From the NCBI GenBank assembly GCA_019925105.1, contig JAHGAU010000011.1, positions 1,054,001-1,118,000 of the forward strand: a stretch of 64,000 nucleotides of DNA, read 5' to 3'. A model generated the notes under the pieces. It was given only the letters and a program-made list of their open reading frames with translations. It searched no databases and was not told where the DNA came from. The position numbers were made by a program, and so were the translations under genes. This document shows positions 37,165 through 49,068 of the stretch, piece after piece. The DNA comes from Niebla homalea (Eukaryota; Ascomycota; Lecanoromycetes; Lecanorales; Ramalinaceae). Position 1 is the first letter of the stretch, and every line of letters starts with the position of its first letter.

Positions 37165-37174
37165 CGCTCGCCAC

Positions 37175-37187
37175 TAAAGATAAATTT
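37175..37187. repeat. SINE-like element target-site duplication, right
   Basis: taaagataaattt. Gypsy-2 integrase resumes here on the minus strand. Confidence 0.9.
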
Positions 37188-37869
37188 ACGATTTCTATTT
37201 AATATAATATTAAAGGGATTTCCTTATCCTTATTTTATTAATTTAATTAATAAGAATTTTATTTAATTATTAACCTTAAATTTAATGTTACCTAAGAGTA
37301 AAAGTACCCGCTTAAAGAACTTATCGGTAACGGTAAAGAGTATATTATAATTATATTAATCCAATAAAGTGATAATAAAGTTTATATAAATTATATAAAA
37401 ATTAATTAACGAGCTTAAAATTAATTAAAGCGATTTATAAAGTATATAGTTTTTAATTTTATTTAAATTATATTTAACGTAATACGTAATTTATTTCCGT
37501 AACTATTTATTTAATTAAATAAATATTTTAAGTTTATTAATTTATTATAAGATTAATTAAAGTTATTATATAATAAACTATCGTATACTTATTAAAAGAT
37601 TAGTTTTTTAAGTTTATTAGATATATATAATTAAAATAAGTAATTAACGGATTTTAAATTATAAATAAAGCTATTGTTTAATATAAAGCGTAATTTAATT
37701 CTTATTTCTTATAGATTTACCTTTTTTTCGGTTATTAAGATTTTCTATAATTTTATTTATATTTTATTATTTATATATTCTTCTTTAATTTATTCTTTAA
37801 ATTAATTTAAAGTATAAATATAATAAAAAATAATTAATTTATTATTATTTACGTTATTGAAAATTCCGA

Positions 37870-38400
37870 TTTTTCTAAATAAACTTTATATATTATTAGT
37901 TAATCGTAATAGTACGTCGGGAATAATATTTGTTAAACTTAATTTATAATATAGCAAAATATTAAATATTAATAAATATTATAACGCGTAAATTAAACGG
38001 AGATTAAGATTATTAATTATAGAAATCTTTAAATTTATTTATTTAAAAATATTAATAATTATATTATAATCCGTAAAGATTATATAGCTAGGTTTATAAT
38101 AGTTCGTTTTAATTAAATATTTAATTCTATATACGATTCAAATTATACCCTTAATCTTTAACTCCGTAAATTAATAATTTTTCTCGGTTATATTTAAGTT
38201 TCTATTAGGAAATATTATTAATTTTATTTTATTATATATAATTTTTAATAAATTATTAATCTCCGTAATATTATAAGGTAACAAATTATTTTTAATATAA
38301 TATATTATAGCCGTAACATTTAATTCCTTTAATATATCGATATTAATAAATAATACTTAATTAAGATCATAGTATATAGGAAACGGTAGTTTTAAAAACG
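37870..38400 (-). pseudogene. Gypsy-2 RNase H (decayed)
   Basis: The minus-strand translation contains IIFTDYNIIINIFKQ, then ISIINNLNLRLICA with QYLLIFNILLYYKL, and IPDVLLRL. This is the family pattern Y-T-D-H...I..Q.S......NLRL.RA.QYL..F.L...HK......PDALSRL. The TDH motif has His changed to Tyr (C-to-T). RNase H removes the RNA template during reverse transcription. It lies between RT and integrase, as in Ty3/gypsy. Confidence 0.8.
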
Positions 38401-38749
38401 CTTTTTTAAATCCTTAAAAAAACGGTCCTTTTCTTAAGTAAATATAAACTTAATCTGAAATGTCTTCTGCTTATAACGTAAACCGGTATATTTTGGATCT
38501 ACTTTTCTTAAATCTATAATAAAAAAGGTTTTATATATTTAAAGCGGGATAATATATTAAATATAATTCTTTACTCCGGTATATAATTAATTTATGAAAT
38601 TAAAAAAAGTCTTTAAGGTCTTTTAATAAGTCAGGAAATTTAAGGTTTTAAATAATTTTATTTTTATTATTAAGCGTAAACATCCTTAAAGAGTTAACTT
38701 ATCAATTAAGGAGCTTAATTATAAGGTAACAGATAAATAATTTTATCGG

Positions 38750-39250
38750 TAAAAAATCTATACGTTTATTTTTAAGAATTTAAAAGACTTAACCTAAATA
38801 AATAATATATTCCTTTAATAAATAATTAAAAATAATTACATTATTTATAAACGCTTACGTAAAGTTTCGTATTAAACGTAATATATCATTTATTTATCTT
38901 TTTATATTAAAAAATTACCTTTAAAACTTATTAACGTAATTCAAGATTTTTCTTAACCTTTTAAAAGATAAAATAGAGTTTATACCGGTCGGATTTACGT
39001 ATAAGAGGTTAATAGAAATAACAGCGGGTATCGACTACGGTAATATATTCGTAACCTATATTTAAAGAAATTATTTTTTATTATAATAATAATAAATATA
39101 AATCGGAAATCATAATTTTATTAAATAACCGAATATTAATTATAATACGGCTTTTACGTCTATTTAAGGTATTACGTTAAACGATAAAAGTAGAATATAA
39201 AAATTCCATAAATTAAGTAAATTAATAAAACTTACTTTTATTATATATCT
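38750..39250 (-). pseudogene. Gypsy-2 reverse transcriptase (decayed)
   Basis: Minus-strand blocks in order: INIRLFNKIMISDLYLLLLQ, YEYITVVDTRCYFYQ, IRKSDRYKLYFI and AFINNVIIF. The catalytic Tyr-x-Asp-Asp corresponds to codons at 38,840-38,848 and reads Phe-Ile-Asn-Asn. The sequence is clearly a different gypsy lineage from Gypsy-1. Confidence 0.8.
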
Positions 39251-39259
39251 TATTTGAAG

Positions 39260-42200
39260 CTTAATCTATAACCTTTTAATCTTTACGTTTAACATTATAT
39301 ATTCTTTTAAGTTGAATAGTCAATTTTAATTAAAAGTTAAATTAAGTATATATTAATTTTCTAGAATATTAATTATAATATTATTATTTTTAAAAATATT
39401 ACCGAATTCTTTGCGATATTACTTAATTAAACTTACGTATTTCCGTTACGTATATAAATCTTAATACCGTTAAGTAAAACTTATTCTTTATAATTATTAA
39501 TTTATAATAATTAATTTAAGTAAATCTTTAAATAACTAAAAGTTATAAAGATTATTCCGGAGAATATAAAGATTAATATTATTATTAAGGTAATTCTATA
39601 AATTTATAACTTAGATTTTTAAATTCTCCATCTATAAGTAATAAGTGATATTAATAAACTTAAGATTATTATATAATAAAATTACGGGGATAAATCGTAT
39701 AAAATTCTAAGTTTTACTTTATATAATAGGTTAACTTTTTAATTAATATCGTTTTTAATTTAAACGATTAATATTTTTAAGTTAATAATATACGTAAATA
39801 TATTATTTCGGGATCTAAGATTATAAAACGGTATTAACTACGGTTTAAAGATATAATTCCGGGACTTTATTAATTCTTTTAAAAAAATATTTTTTACTAT
39901 ATAACTGGTATTTATACCGTATTATAAGTTAAGATTTAAGTTTATTACTTTACGTAAATTATATATTATAATTATACTACTTCCTTTATAAAAGTAATTA
40001 CCTTAATACTTATATTTTTATAAGTATTAATAATATATTTTTATTTACCGAAATTAGTTGTTATTTTATTAAGAGTTATAATACCGGTAACGATAAAATT
40101 TTAATAAGTAAATTACATATCAAATAAATTTTGATTAAGATTTTTCTTAAAGTAAGTATCGTATTTTTCTCCCTTAAGAACAATAAATTAAATATTATAA
40201 ATTTATTAATAATCGACTTAAAATTATTAATATTTATAATCGGAATTAACTTAAATGATTTTTAGATTTTAAACTTTAAGTTTCAATTTTAAAAGAATAT
40301 AATATTACGATTAATAATCTTAATAAAATACCCGCCGTTTATATAGAAGTTTCCTACGGGTAAATTAAAGGTAAATTGGACTTTACCTATAATATACTAA
40401 TATACCCTAAAGGTAAAGCCTATAAGGTATATACTTTTTATTATAATAAAATTAATAATAATTGTGGGTTATACGCTATTAATTTATTAAGCTTATATAT
40501 ATGAATTATTAACGGATTAAATTCGCTGATTCATTAAAAAGCTTTAAGAGTACTTAAGTTTACTCCCTTTAATTTTTAGTAATTATATATAAAATAAATA
40601 AAAAGTTTATTTTATAATAAGTATTCTAATATACATTTAATATATTAATAATATACGGGGAAATAATATATAAAATATACCTTTTCTATAATAAGGTTAT
40701 CGTTATCTTAAGATCCTTTTAATTCCTTTTTAATAAATAACGTATTCTTTTCTTTTTTTTATCCTTAAATATAAAGGCTTAATTAATTTTTTATTTTATA
40801 TAACGCGTTTAATATTAAAAATCGGACCCTCTTTTTAAAGGCCTTAATTTTCCTTGGCTTAACGTTAATATTTCCTTTTATAATTTTAAGGGTAATTATT
40901 ATTGTCTTTTTTCTTAAGGTTATATATTATAAACTTTGTTATGTTTATACGCTTAAAAGGATAACGTTAATAACCAAAAAAAGGACCAGTTTCTGAATTT
41001 TAAATAAAATTCCGGTTACCTTAGAATAACGTACCCGTTTTACGATTTTACGGATATATTTATGGAGGTACGCGATACATAATAATATAAACTTATTAAT
41101 TATATTTAAATTTATTTATAAGCTGAAAATAATTATTAATAATAATAATTATATTTAATAATTATAGATTCCGCTGAAATTTTAAGTTTAACCCGTTATA
41201 AATAAGCGTAAGTTAATTTTAAAAATTATTAAAATTAACGTACATATAGCCCGTAAAATAGTCTATATATATTCGCGGGGTTCCCGGTTCTAAAAAATAT
41301 TATTTATAATATATTTTTAGTAACCAGAATATTTAAGCCGACTTATTAAGATAACTTAAATTTAACGATAATCTGAGAAGTCTATTTAATTAAACCGTTA
41401 TTATATTTAATAAGTCGTTTCTCGGTATTTAATAACTTTATAACATATTACTTTAAAGCGGTATTTTTAAGTATAATTATAGGTTATTCCGTAATAATAA
41501 TATATTTATTATTTAAATAATATCCTTTAATCGATTAATAAAGATATATATATCCCGGAGAAAAAATCATTTCCCGGAATACTTAATTATAGTAGCTATA
41601 TTAAAGGATTTTTTCTTATAGAAAGGGTCGAAAAATTCGATATTACCGGAATTGAAATTTAGTAATCGGTTTAATTATAAATCTCTTATTAATTATGTTA
41701 CGTTATTAGGAGGAAAGAATAGATTATCGCCAGGATTATTTTATTATTAACCTTATATAATAACGGGAATTAATTCTTAAATTATACCCCGTAATTATAT
41801 TATTTACTTTTTAGTAAAACCTATTATTTTTAAACGGATTAATAAATTAAGTAAAAATTGTTTTTTAAATAGAAATACCTTTTATTTAATATAATAAGTT
41901 TAGGTTTAATAAACTTAAATCTAATATCTTAATTTTATTAGGCTCGGATTCCGGTTTAATACTTAAAGCCAAAAAGGAGTATCGTAATATTAACGTTAAT
42001 ATAAAAGGTAAATTTAAAAGCCATTATAATAATAGAAAACTGTTTAATAGAAATAGTAATCTTATAGTAAAAAGTTTTTAAGGATTTTAACCGTATTAAC
42101 GTAATTTTTACCTGTTTAATTTCATAAAGGTCGATAATAATTTATTTAATAATTATAATAATAATAGGGCGTTTTCGAAATATAAAAGATTACATTAAAG

Positions 42201-42574
42201 TAATAGAAGATCTAAAATCCAGTTTTTAGGAATTAAATTAAAAAAGAAGTGGCAGGTTCTATAACTTTAGAAGATTTTAATTGAAATAATTTGCTTACGG
42301 TAAGTATAATTCTTAAATTACCTAATCGCTACTTATTTTCGATTATTTAAGTAACTTTTTCCGAAATTAAATATAGGATCGTTATAGCTATTAAGTTATC
42401 GGATTTTAGTAAGGCCTTTACTTAATATACTAAAATAATAATATTAAAAGCCGGTAATACTTAAGAAACCTATAATATATATATCTTCTTTATAATGCCA
42501 TCTCTAGTTTTTCTTTAAAGGTATTTAAAAGCGAATTAAAAGCGGTATTTTGAAGGATATAAGGCTAATGTTTT
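39260..42574 (-). other. Gypsy-2 5' region (presumed Gag side), no domain recognised
   Basis: Between the RT and the Copia-1 insertion site no motif is convincing. One plus-strand segment near 40,380-40,500 reads KVYTFYYNKINNNCGLYAINLL, which recalls cysteine-protease text but stands alone, so it is not called. Confidence 0.4.
42570..42574. repeat. Copia-1 target-site duplication GTTTT, left
   Basis: GTTTT directly before TGTCAA, repeated at 48,088-48,092 after TGACA. Confidence 0.95.
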
Positions 42575-42793
42575 TGTCAAAATAAGGACGCATGAGAGTA
42601 GATGATATATATGTGGATTGTATATAATCTATCTAGGAAGCATGGTGCTATCTGCATAAAATACCCGGGTAATATAAGATGTACGGCCAGGTAATAATAT
42701 CTACACGCGCTATAATAGTGTCTTAACACCGTTATATAACGGCTTAATAATACTTTATATAACATTATTACTATACCTATACCCAGGCTGATA
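42575..42793 (-). repeat. Copia-1 left (3') LTR, 219 bp
   Basis: The outer half (42,575-42,720) keeps CpA/TpG and reads as nearly unmutated, whereas the inner end is RIP-altered. It is 8 bp shorter than the right LTR, mostly from loss of repeats in the ACC-rich block near the end. Confidence 0.93.
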
Positions 42794-42802
42794 TACCCCC
42801 TT
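42794..42802 (-). promoter_or_regulatory. Copia-1 polypurine tract
   Basis: The minus strand reads AAGGGGGTA directly upstream of the 3' LTR, the position where plus-strand DNA synthesis is primed. It supports the minus orientation. Confidence 0.7.
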
Positions 42803-44139
42803 AGTATCGTAATGTTATCACGGTAATAATATAGATCCTGGATATCCTTATTGTAATTATTTCTTAATTACTAATATACCGTAATTGTTATAAGTAAAAG
42901 GTACGTTTTAAATTTCAAGTTAAAAAATTGAAAAATTAAGAAAAATCGGTGACCCTAGGAGTAATATTAATAGTAAGACCTCAATTAAGCTCCGGGTATT
43001 AGCTTAAGTAATTTTCTTAAGAGGTTATTATTAGGTATACGTTAAGAAAAAGTTGGAATTAATAAAATCGTAAAAATAAATAAACCCGGAAAGATTATTA
43101 TATATCCGGTTTATAGTCGTAATTTTTAAGAGTTAAATCTCTTAAAAACGATATCTCCGGGGTTTTACCGAATCGTAATATAATACGGGGTTTTAAAGCT
43201 TATTTTCTTTGAGTCTTAGGAGTTTCATGAATTCTTTATATTTTTATAAAGGTAAAGCCTTTATAAGGCCGTCTATTGATATCTTTATTATAAATGTATA
43301 TTTAATATTAATCGTTTTCTTTTAATTTTCTTATCGTAATTAATAATAATATATATTTATATAACGGAGTTTTATTATTAAATATAAATTTATCCCTTAG
43401 ATTATACGGATTATTTAAGTATTATTATACTCAATTTTTAACGAATAAAATAAATTTAATATAATTAATTTATAGAAATAGTTTTATTATATTAACTCTT
43501 TTATAGTAAGGGTAAGGGTGAAAAGCTTGGCTTTAATAAAACTTATTATTACGGTCTTTTACTTTATTACTGTTTAGTTAATTAAGCTTTTAAAAAGCTT
43601 GAAAATATAGCCTTATAAACTATATTATATTTTGAGATTATTAATAAATAACGTATCTAAGAATACCATAAAAACGGTATACGGATTAATAATTTTCCCG
43701 TTATATACGATAATATAATACTTAATATATATAAAGTATTATAATATCCTTATAACTGTTTCTAAATGTTATTTTAACGGATTTATAAGGAACTTAGATA
43801 ACTTAAACGTTAAATACGTAATATCCGTCCGAATCATAACGGTTATAAAGTTAATAAAATTAATAAACTATTAATATGTCTAGATTTCTTAAGGTAAAAC
43901 TTATCCGGTATTTTTAATAAAAGCTTTAATATTCCGTAAAAGTATTTTAAGAGTATAACTTATTTTAATATTGAATTTTACCGTAAGTTTATCGATATAG
44001 CTATCTTAATATAAACGGATTTCTCGACTTAGTTAATCTTATATTATCCTTATACCTAAGAACTATTCTATTTCACCTAGGCTCTTTATTTTATAAACCT
44101 TAAAGAATTTACTTTAAAGTTATTTACTTTTCAGTTATA

Positions 44140-44600
44140 CTTACGATCGTAGATAATAATAATATTATTTATAAAGAAGAAAACCATTATATAGTTATTA
44201 ATAAAAAGATACTCGATTTCCGGGACTTACTTTAAACTTAAGTCCGTAAGGGTTTTTAAGAAATTTTAAATTATAAAATCAATAATTATTTAAGCTTATA
44301 TAAAGCTTAAAGTAAAAGGAATAAACCTTTATTTCTATACCCTTTTAATAATTTAATACATATAAGTTTATTTATATCGCTATTTATAAACGTATTAACG
44401 GCGTCCCATTATCTCGTATTTAAATTAAATACGGTTACTATGGTTATAAGTACCCTAAGAACCCTAATTATTAAGGTAGCGGCAAATATATCTTATTCGG
44501 TCTTTTATAAATTACCCTGTATATAAAGCTTTACTTTATACTTAGTAAAATACCCTTTATTATTAAATTTATATTTAAATACCCAGGTCGTAAGTATTAA
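44140..44600 (-). pseudogene. Copia-1 reverse transcriptase (decayed)
   Basis: The minus strand gives TWVFKYKFNNKGYFTKYKVKL, then VLRVLITIVTVFNLNTR, WDAVNTFINSDINKLI, a KGYRNKGLF segment followed by a decayed ALYKLKQL block, and MVFFFINNIIIIYDR. This is the Ty1/copia RT order (W-x-F-K-x-K, D-A-x-x-A-F-x, LYGLKQ, Y-V-D-D). The catalytic Asp pair (44,164-44,169) is Asn-Asn. Confidence 0.88.
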
Positions 44601-44609
44601 TATTTTATC

Positions 44610-47600
44610 CGCTTTCTTAATATACTTAAATAAGACCTCTTTTTATATACCCTTTTCTTAAAGAGCTTTAAGCTTTACTTCAATTATTAACTTAAAACCT
44701 ATAACATATAGGTATTTTAATATATAATAATAATATTTTAACTTAATAAGTAGGGTATTATAATAAAATATACTTATTTTTAATAAAAAGAAGATAGCTT
44801 TTCGTTTTTCTTATAAAGCTTATAAAATAATAGAAAAGCAATAAATACTATATAGTATAATAGTTTTAATTTATTCATAGTTAAAATAAAAGTTATAATA
44901 TAGCTTGCTTTCTTTATACCTTTTATAGCTTTTTTTCCTTTAATAATATTGCTTATATTAAAGTCGGATTTATTATTTTTTTTTCTTTTTCGGCTTTAAA
45001 GTTAATAAAGCTAATAAAGCTAATGCCGGATTTAATAATAAAGTTAACAGTCTATTACCGTTACCGTTACCTCCGTCGTTATTCTTAGATACCTTATCGT
45101 AGTTTATTAATATTAAAGTCGGTAAAAATAAATAATCCTTTTATTATTCTTTTCCTTTTCCTTTTTAAATAGGGTTAGCGGTATTATTTATAAATTCTTT
45201 TTCTTCTTTATTATTTAATAATAATTTAATAATAATATAAAATATATCTATTTCTAGGATATTAATTAAATAAAGGGATGATTCTTTTTCGAATTAAATT
45301 AAGTCGATCTTATTAACCTTATAGAACTTATTTTCCTTAAAGAAAACGTTTTTATATAAATTACTTTCTTCTGGTTAAGAATTTATATATTATACATATT
45401 AATATTATCGTAATTAATAAGGAAATTAATATATACTTTTACTATTAATTTCTTGGATCGATGTATTAAGTAAGTAAACTTTATAATTATATAATTTAAG
45501 GTATTAAAGGTTTGGCTTTAAGCCGGTAACCTTCTTAATTAATATAGTTTATAAATGCTTTCTTATTAATATTTAATTTATAAAGAAACCAGCCGTTTAT
45601 ACGATTTATGGTTATAGGAACTAAAAAGTTTTACTTATAATCTTATAGCCTTTACTTTTATAGTTAATAAATTTTTTTTCGTTTTAAATAACCGTTTTTA
45701 TAATGGTATATAATATTAACGACTTAAAGGTAATATTAAGCTCGTTAATAAAGTTACTGAATTTAAATTTTAAGGATCTCTCTTTATTTAATCGGATAAA
45801 AACTATATTATAATAATATGGTATTTTAATCATTTTAATAACCTTCCGTAGAATATCTATTACTTTAAATTTATATTTATAAGTATATATTATTTAAAAA
45901 TCGTATTTAGAATAAATAATATATAATATTTATTAATCTCGGTTTATCGTTATACTTATCTATATAAGGTCATAAGTAATTTAAAAGAAAAACTTTATTA
46001 ATATTTCTACTTTATATAAGGATCTCGATATAATCCGGTAAGCTTTTAATAAAATATAGTTTTTATGATTACTTATATTTAAGGCTTTAACATCGTTAAT
46101 AATCTTTACCCCTTAACTACTTACGGAAGGTAGTATATTACTTCGTTAATAACGTATATAAAGAGTTAATGCTACTAACTTATAATTATTAATTTAACGA
46201 TAGCTTTATTGGTTATAAATATCGCATTAAGTTATTCAATATTATCTTTAAATACGTAATATTGACCGATCCTTTTAACCAGTATTCTTATCTATCTATT
46301 ATTATAAAGGTAATAATATTTAATATTAAAATATATGCCTTTATCCATAAGGATAATATTAAATATAACGTTAATTATAAATTTAGGTATATACGTAACG
46401 TTATAAAGTATAATAAAGTTATTATTTTAAGGGTATTAATATTTATTTTAACTTTTCTATAAGCAATAACTTTAAGGTTATTATTCTTAATGATAATAAT
46501 ATTATTCTTTTTATTTATCTTTTTAATAAACTGATTTTTTATCGTTTCGTTATAAATATAAAAGTTTAAGCTATAATCCAAAATCTATAATAATTATAAT
46601 ATATAAGACTCTTATTTTATATTAAAAATATTAAAGTTACTATTATTATTTTGAACTAATAAAGATAAACTATTTTATTTAAACTTAAAGTTTCTATATT
46701 TTATGAAAACTCGGTTAACTTTTTTTTTTTTTTTATCTTAATATCCTCAAGCTTATTATTTATTCGTTTCTTAAGTAGAAGATTAAGTTTAAAATTAATA
46801 GGTTAACTAAATTAAGTTATACGTAAATAATCGTACTTATTAAATTAATATTTAAGATTATAAAAGCATTCTCTTAACTTAATATTTTTACTTTTAAATA
46901 TAAGTTTATTATCTTTCTTAATGTTATTTTAATTTTCGTTAATAATAAAAGCCGAATAAGATAAAGTTAATTTCTTTATATTATTATACCATATATAATT
47001 TTGAAATTACTTTTTAAGATTAATAAGAACGACTAAAAAGTCAGTCAAATTGTTTATACTGAATTCGTAAATCTATATTAATATAAAAGCTTATTTTTTA
47101 ATTATGTTAATAAAATTATAATATACCCGTTTTTTATTAAATACTTTAAGGATATTGTTACTTTTAGCTTTGACAAGTATTTAAGTATATTTATTAAGTT
47201 ATACTTTAGTATTTTAATGAAAATTAAATCCCATTATAATTTTATAATATTCTTTCTTTACCGTTAAAAAGCGAGCGGAATTTAAAAATATAAAATTAAT
47301 TTTAAAAGTATATAAGTAATTCTATAAGTAATAATCCACGTCCTTAAAATAGATAAGGTTCGATTTATTAATTATTAAGAATATAAAGTTATTAATTTTA
47401 ATAAAAAAGCGTATTATCCTTTTTCTTCTTATAGTTCTTACTTTTATGCCTATAAATCGTATTTATAAGTTAATAATACCTTTAAGTTAATCGCTTTATC
47501 CGTTATAATAACGGGTTATACTAATTTTATTAGCTTATTTGAAATTATTGATTTTATGATAAAAACGGAGTTAATAAATTCCCAAACGTAATACCCAATA

Positions 47601-47860
47601 ACCTTACCTTTAAAAACGGCAAGCTATAAGTTTTAGTCTTTTAAGGTAATAAGCTTAACTTTATATAAGCTTATCTTAAAAGTATAAAGGAATAGCGAGT
47701 AATAAGCTTATTATACTTTTTCATTTCTTTTTTATTTTTAATTTATATATAATATATTAACCTTAAAGACCTAATCTAACCCTTTCTAGATAGTTAATTA
47801 CGCCTTTAAATTAATTAATAAATAAGTAATTATAATAATATACAATATTAAGCTTATAAC
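44610..47860 (-). other. Copia-1 Gag/integrase region (decayed)
   Basis: About 3.2 kb upstream of RT on the coding strand. Segments around 45.4-45.7 kb translate to hydrophilic sequence compatible with the pre-integrase region, but no catalytic residues can be read with confidence. Confidence 0.45.
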
Positions 47861-48087
47861 TATTAAACGTAAAAACGTATAAAAGTAAATAATATATATA
47901 TAGATTATATATAATCTATTTAGGAAGCATAGTTTTATCTATATAAAATACCCGGGTAATATAAAATATACGGCCAGGTGATAATATCTATACGCGTTAT
48001 GGTAATATCTTGGCACCGTGGCATAACGGCTCAGTAACACTCCATGCAACACCACCACCAACCACCATGCCTGCACCCAGGCTGACA
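47861..48087 (-). repeat. Copia-1 right (5') LTR, 227 bp
   Basis: The outer end (47,995-48,087), with an ACC-repeat block, is essentially free of RIP, whereas the inner start is AT-converted. Mirror image of the left LTR. Confidence 0.93.
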
Positions 48088-48092
48088 GTTTT
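48088..48092. repeat. Copia-1 target-site duplication GTTTT, right
   Basis: Exact repeat of 42,570-42,574. Confidence 0.95.
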
Positions 48093-48210
48093 TAATATTA
48101 TTATAAAGGAAATATCCGCTACAGATAATGAATTAATACTTTAATTCGTATTGGCAGATATTGCGATATACGTTAATATGGTATTAGAGTAAGTAGCTAT
48201 TACTATTATT

Positions 48211-48366
48211 TATTAATGTATAGATTGAAAAGTGTAATAATATATAAATAATGATTCTACCTGAATACAGATAGGATCCTAAGGATCATCTGTCCTCTAT
48301 GTATAAAGAGTGTCCTACACCTATGAATGCTCCCTGGTATCCCCCATGCTATATATGCATATAACA
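48211..48366 (-). repeat. Gypsy-2 right (5') LTR, 156 bp
   Basis: Partner of 28,895-29,052. The outer half (48,270-48,366) retains many C/G and CpA/TpG and reads as little mutated. Confidence 0.85.
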
Positions 48367-48371
48367 ATAAT
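48367..48371. repeat. Gypsy-2 target-site duplication ATAAT, right
   Basis: Exact match to 28,890-28,894. Repeat X resumes to the right. Confidence 0.9.
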
Positions 48372-49060
48372 TCTTTTAATAAATAAAGTAAAGCGCGTTA
48401 TACCCTTAAACGGAATAAACATATTATACTTAGAAAAATATAAATATATGTAGCCGGAGCTTTAAAAGAAATAAATATACAGTATTATGATCGCCGTTAT
48501 TAAATTATTAAAAGAATAAAAAAGTATTACTTTTAAGAATTAATTTTCATATATTTATTTATTATTATTAAGTAAAATATAGGAATAAAACTATAAGACA
48601 AGTAAATAAATATATATATAAATAACGTTAAAGACGAGAATTATTGACCTATAATACGTAATATTAAAGGAGTGATTTTATTATAAAAGGAACCTGGAGA
48701 AATTATTATTAAGTTGATACCTTTTTAACTTTCATATTTATAACATTTTAAGTTATAAAAAGGATATTATAAGTTTATATATATGAATAAGATATATACG
48801 ACCGGTTATAAAATAATCTAAAATATAAAAATATTATGAATAATATTTTATTATAGGGGAGCTAGAAAAAGGAAAATCAAGGAAAATATTAAACTTTACG
48901 GTTAAATATATAAAAAGGTAAAAACATTAAAAGTGTTAATTAAGGGTAAAATCACTCTATATACACTTTAAAAAGGGAGAGTAAGACTAAGTAAACCAGC
49001 ATAGAACCTATATATTTACTTATTTATATAGGGGCTTCGGCCTATCTCCAATCGCACCTT

Positions 49061-49068
49061 ATTGCTAT
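49061..49068. repeat. MITE-2 target-site duplication, left
   Basis: ATTGCTAT, matched by ATTACTAT at 49,447-49,454 (one transition). The empty site in X copy 2 is ATTGCTAC (61,025-61,032, minus strand). Confidence 0.9.

Larger units (their letters stand above)
35935..37174 (-). mobile_element. SINE-like retroelement sharing the LINE 3' tail (735 bp without MITE-1)
   Basis: Flanked by a perfect 13-bp TSD and ending (minus strand) in an AATC-repeat tail. Its last ~75 bp resemble the LINE 3' end: tctagct, gctaatt-cggcgttc, taatact-gg and the tail occur in the same order in LINE-1 at 29,816-29,885. The rest does not match any LINE copy here. The 5' end (37,100-37,174) is little mutated and carries an 11-bp match to an RNA polymerase III A box. 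No protein is recognised. A 5'-truncated copy of a related, different LINE is the alternative. MITE-1 lies inside it. Confidence 0.6.
35593..37760 (-). pseudogene. Gypsy-2 integrase, split by the SINE-like element
   Basis: On the minus strand the zinc-binding part lies at about 37,480-37,760 (IFNKLKKLIFQQVYNSLLYNN-like, then a decayed Cys region). The core begins at 37,190-37,380 and breaks at NRNRKFIF, the usual S-D-R-D-R-K-F block. After the insertion (35,935-37,174) the reading continues at 35,934 with KSIFKEMDIRIFTF, then YFIIIYLN and NILNNLKFILIKFTLNKI, the standard end of the core. The second catalytic Asp block now shows Asn. The join across the insertion is the strongest evidence for the element boundaries. 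The reading ends at the LINE-1 site. Confidence 0.8.
42575..48087 (-). mobile_element. Copia-1, complete Ty1/copia LTR retrotransposon (5,513 bp)
   Basis: Bounded by LTRs (42,575-42,793 and 47,861-48,087), TGTCA/TGACA termini and a perfect GTTTT duplication. The coding strand is minus: a G-rich polypurine tract lies next to the left LTR and the reverse transcriptase at 44.14-44.6 kb reads on the minus strand. RT sits close to the 3' LTR, with about 3.2 kb upstream for Gag and integrase, the Ty1/copia order. It is inserted in Gypsy-2. All frames are broken. Confidence 0.92.
28895..48366 (-). mobile_element. Gypsy-2, Ty3/gypsy element carrying nested insertions
   Basis: The 19.5-kb span is bounded by LTRs (28,895-29,052; 48,211-48,366) and ATAAT duplications. 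Removing LINE-1, the SINE-like element with MITE-1, and Copia-1 with their duplications leaves about 6.9 kb, normal for this superfamily. Minus-strand coding order is RT (38.75-39.25 kb), RNase H (37.87-38.4), integrase (37.76 down to 35.6, interrupted) and chromodomain (29.38-29.48), as in Ty3/gypsy. The integrase reading resumes in phase across the SINE-like insertion and continues to the LINE-1 site, confirming the nesting. The Gag part (about 39.3-42.57 kb plus 48.09-48.21 kb) is unrecognisable. No clear polypurine tract is seen beside the left LTR. Confidence 0.85.

Noticed and set aside
40380..40500. Plus-strand text KVYTFYYNKINNNCGLYAINLL as a SUMO-protease-like remnant
   Set aside because: A single short segment without His/Asp partners, on the strand opposite to the Gypsy-2 genes. 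Not enough to call a domain.
42577..42765. 62-codon minus-strand frame
   Set aside because: Lies wholly inside the Copia-1 LTR, an unmutated edge that lacks stops by chance.
46262..46581. Opposed 66- and 68-codon frames
   Set aside because: Both lie in the decayed Copia-1 interior, overlap on opposite strands and are low-complexity Ile/Asn/Lys text.
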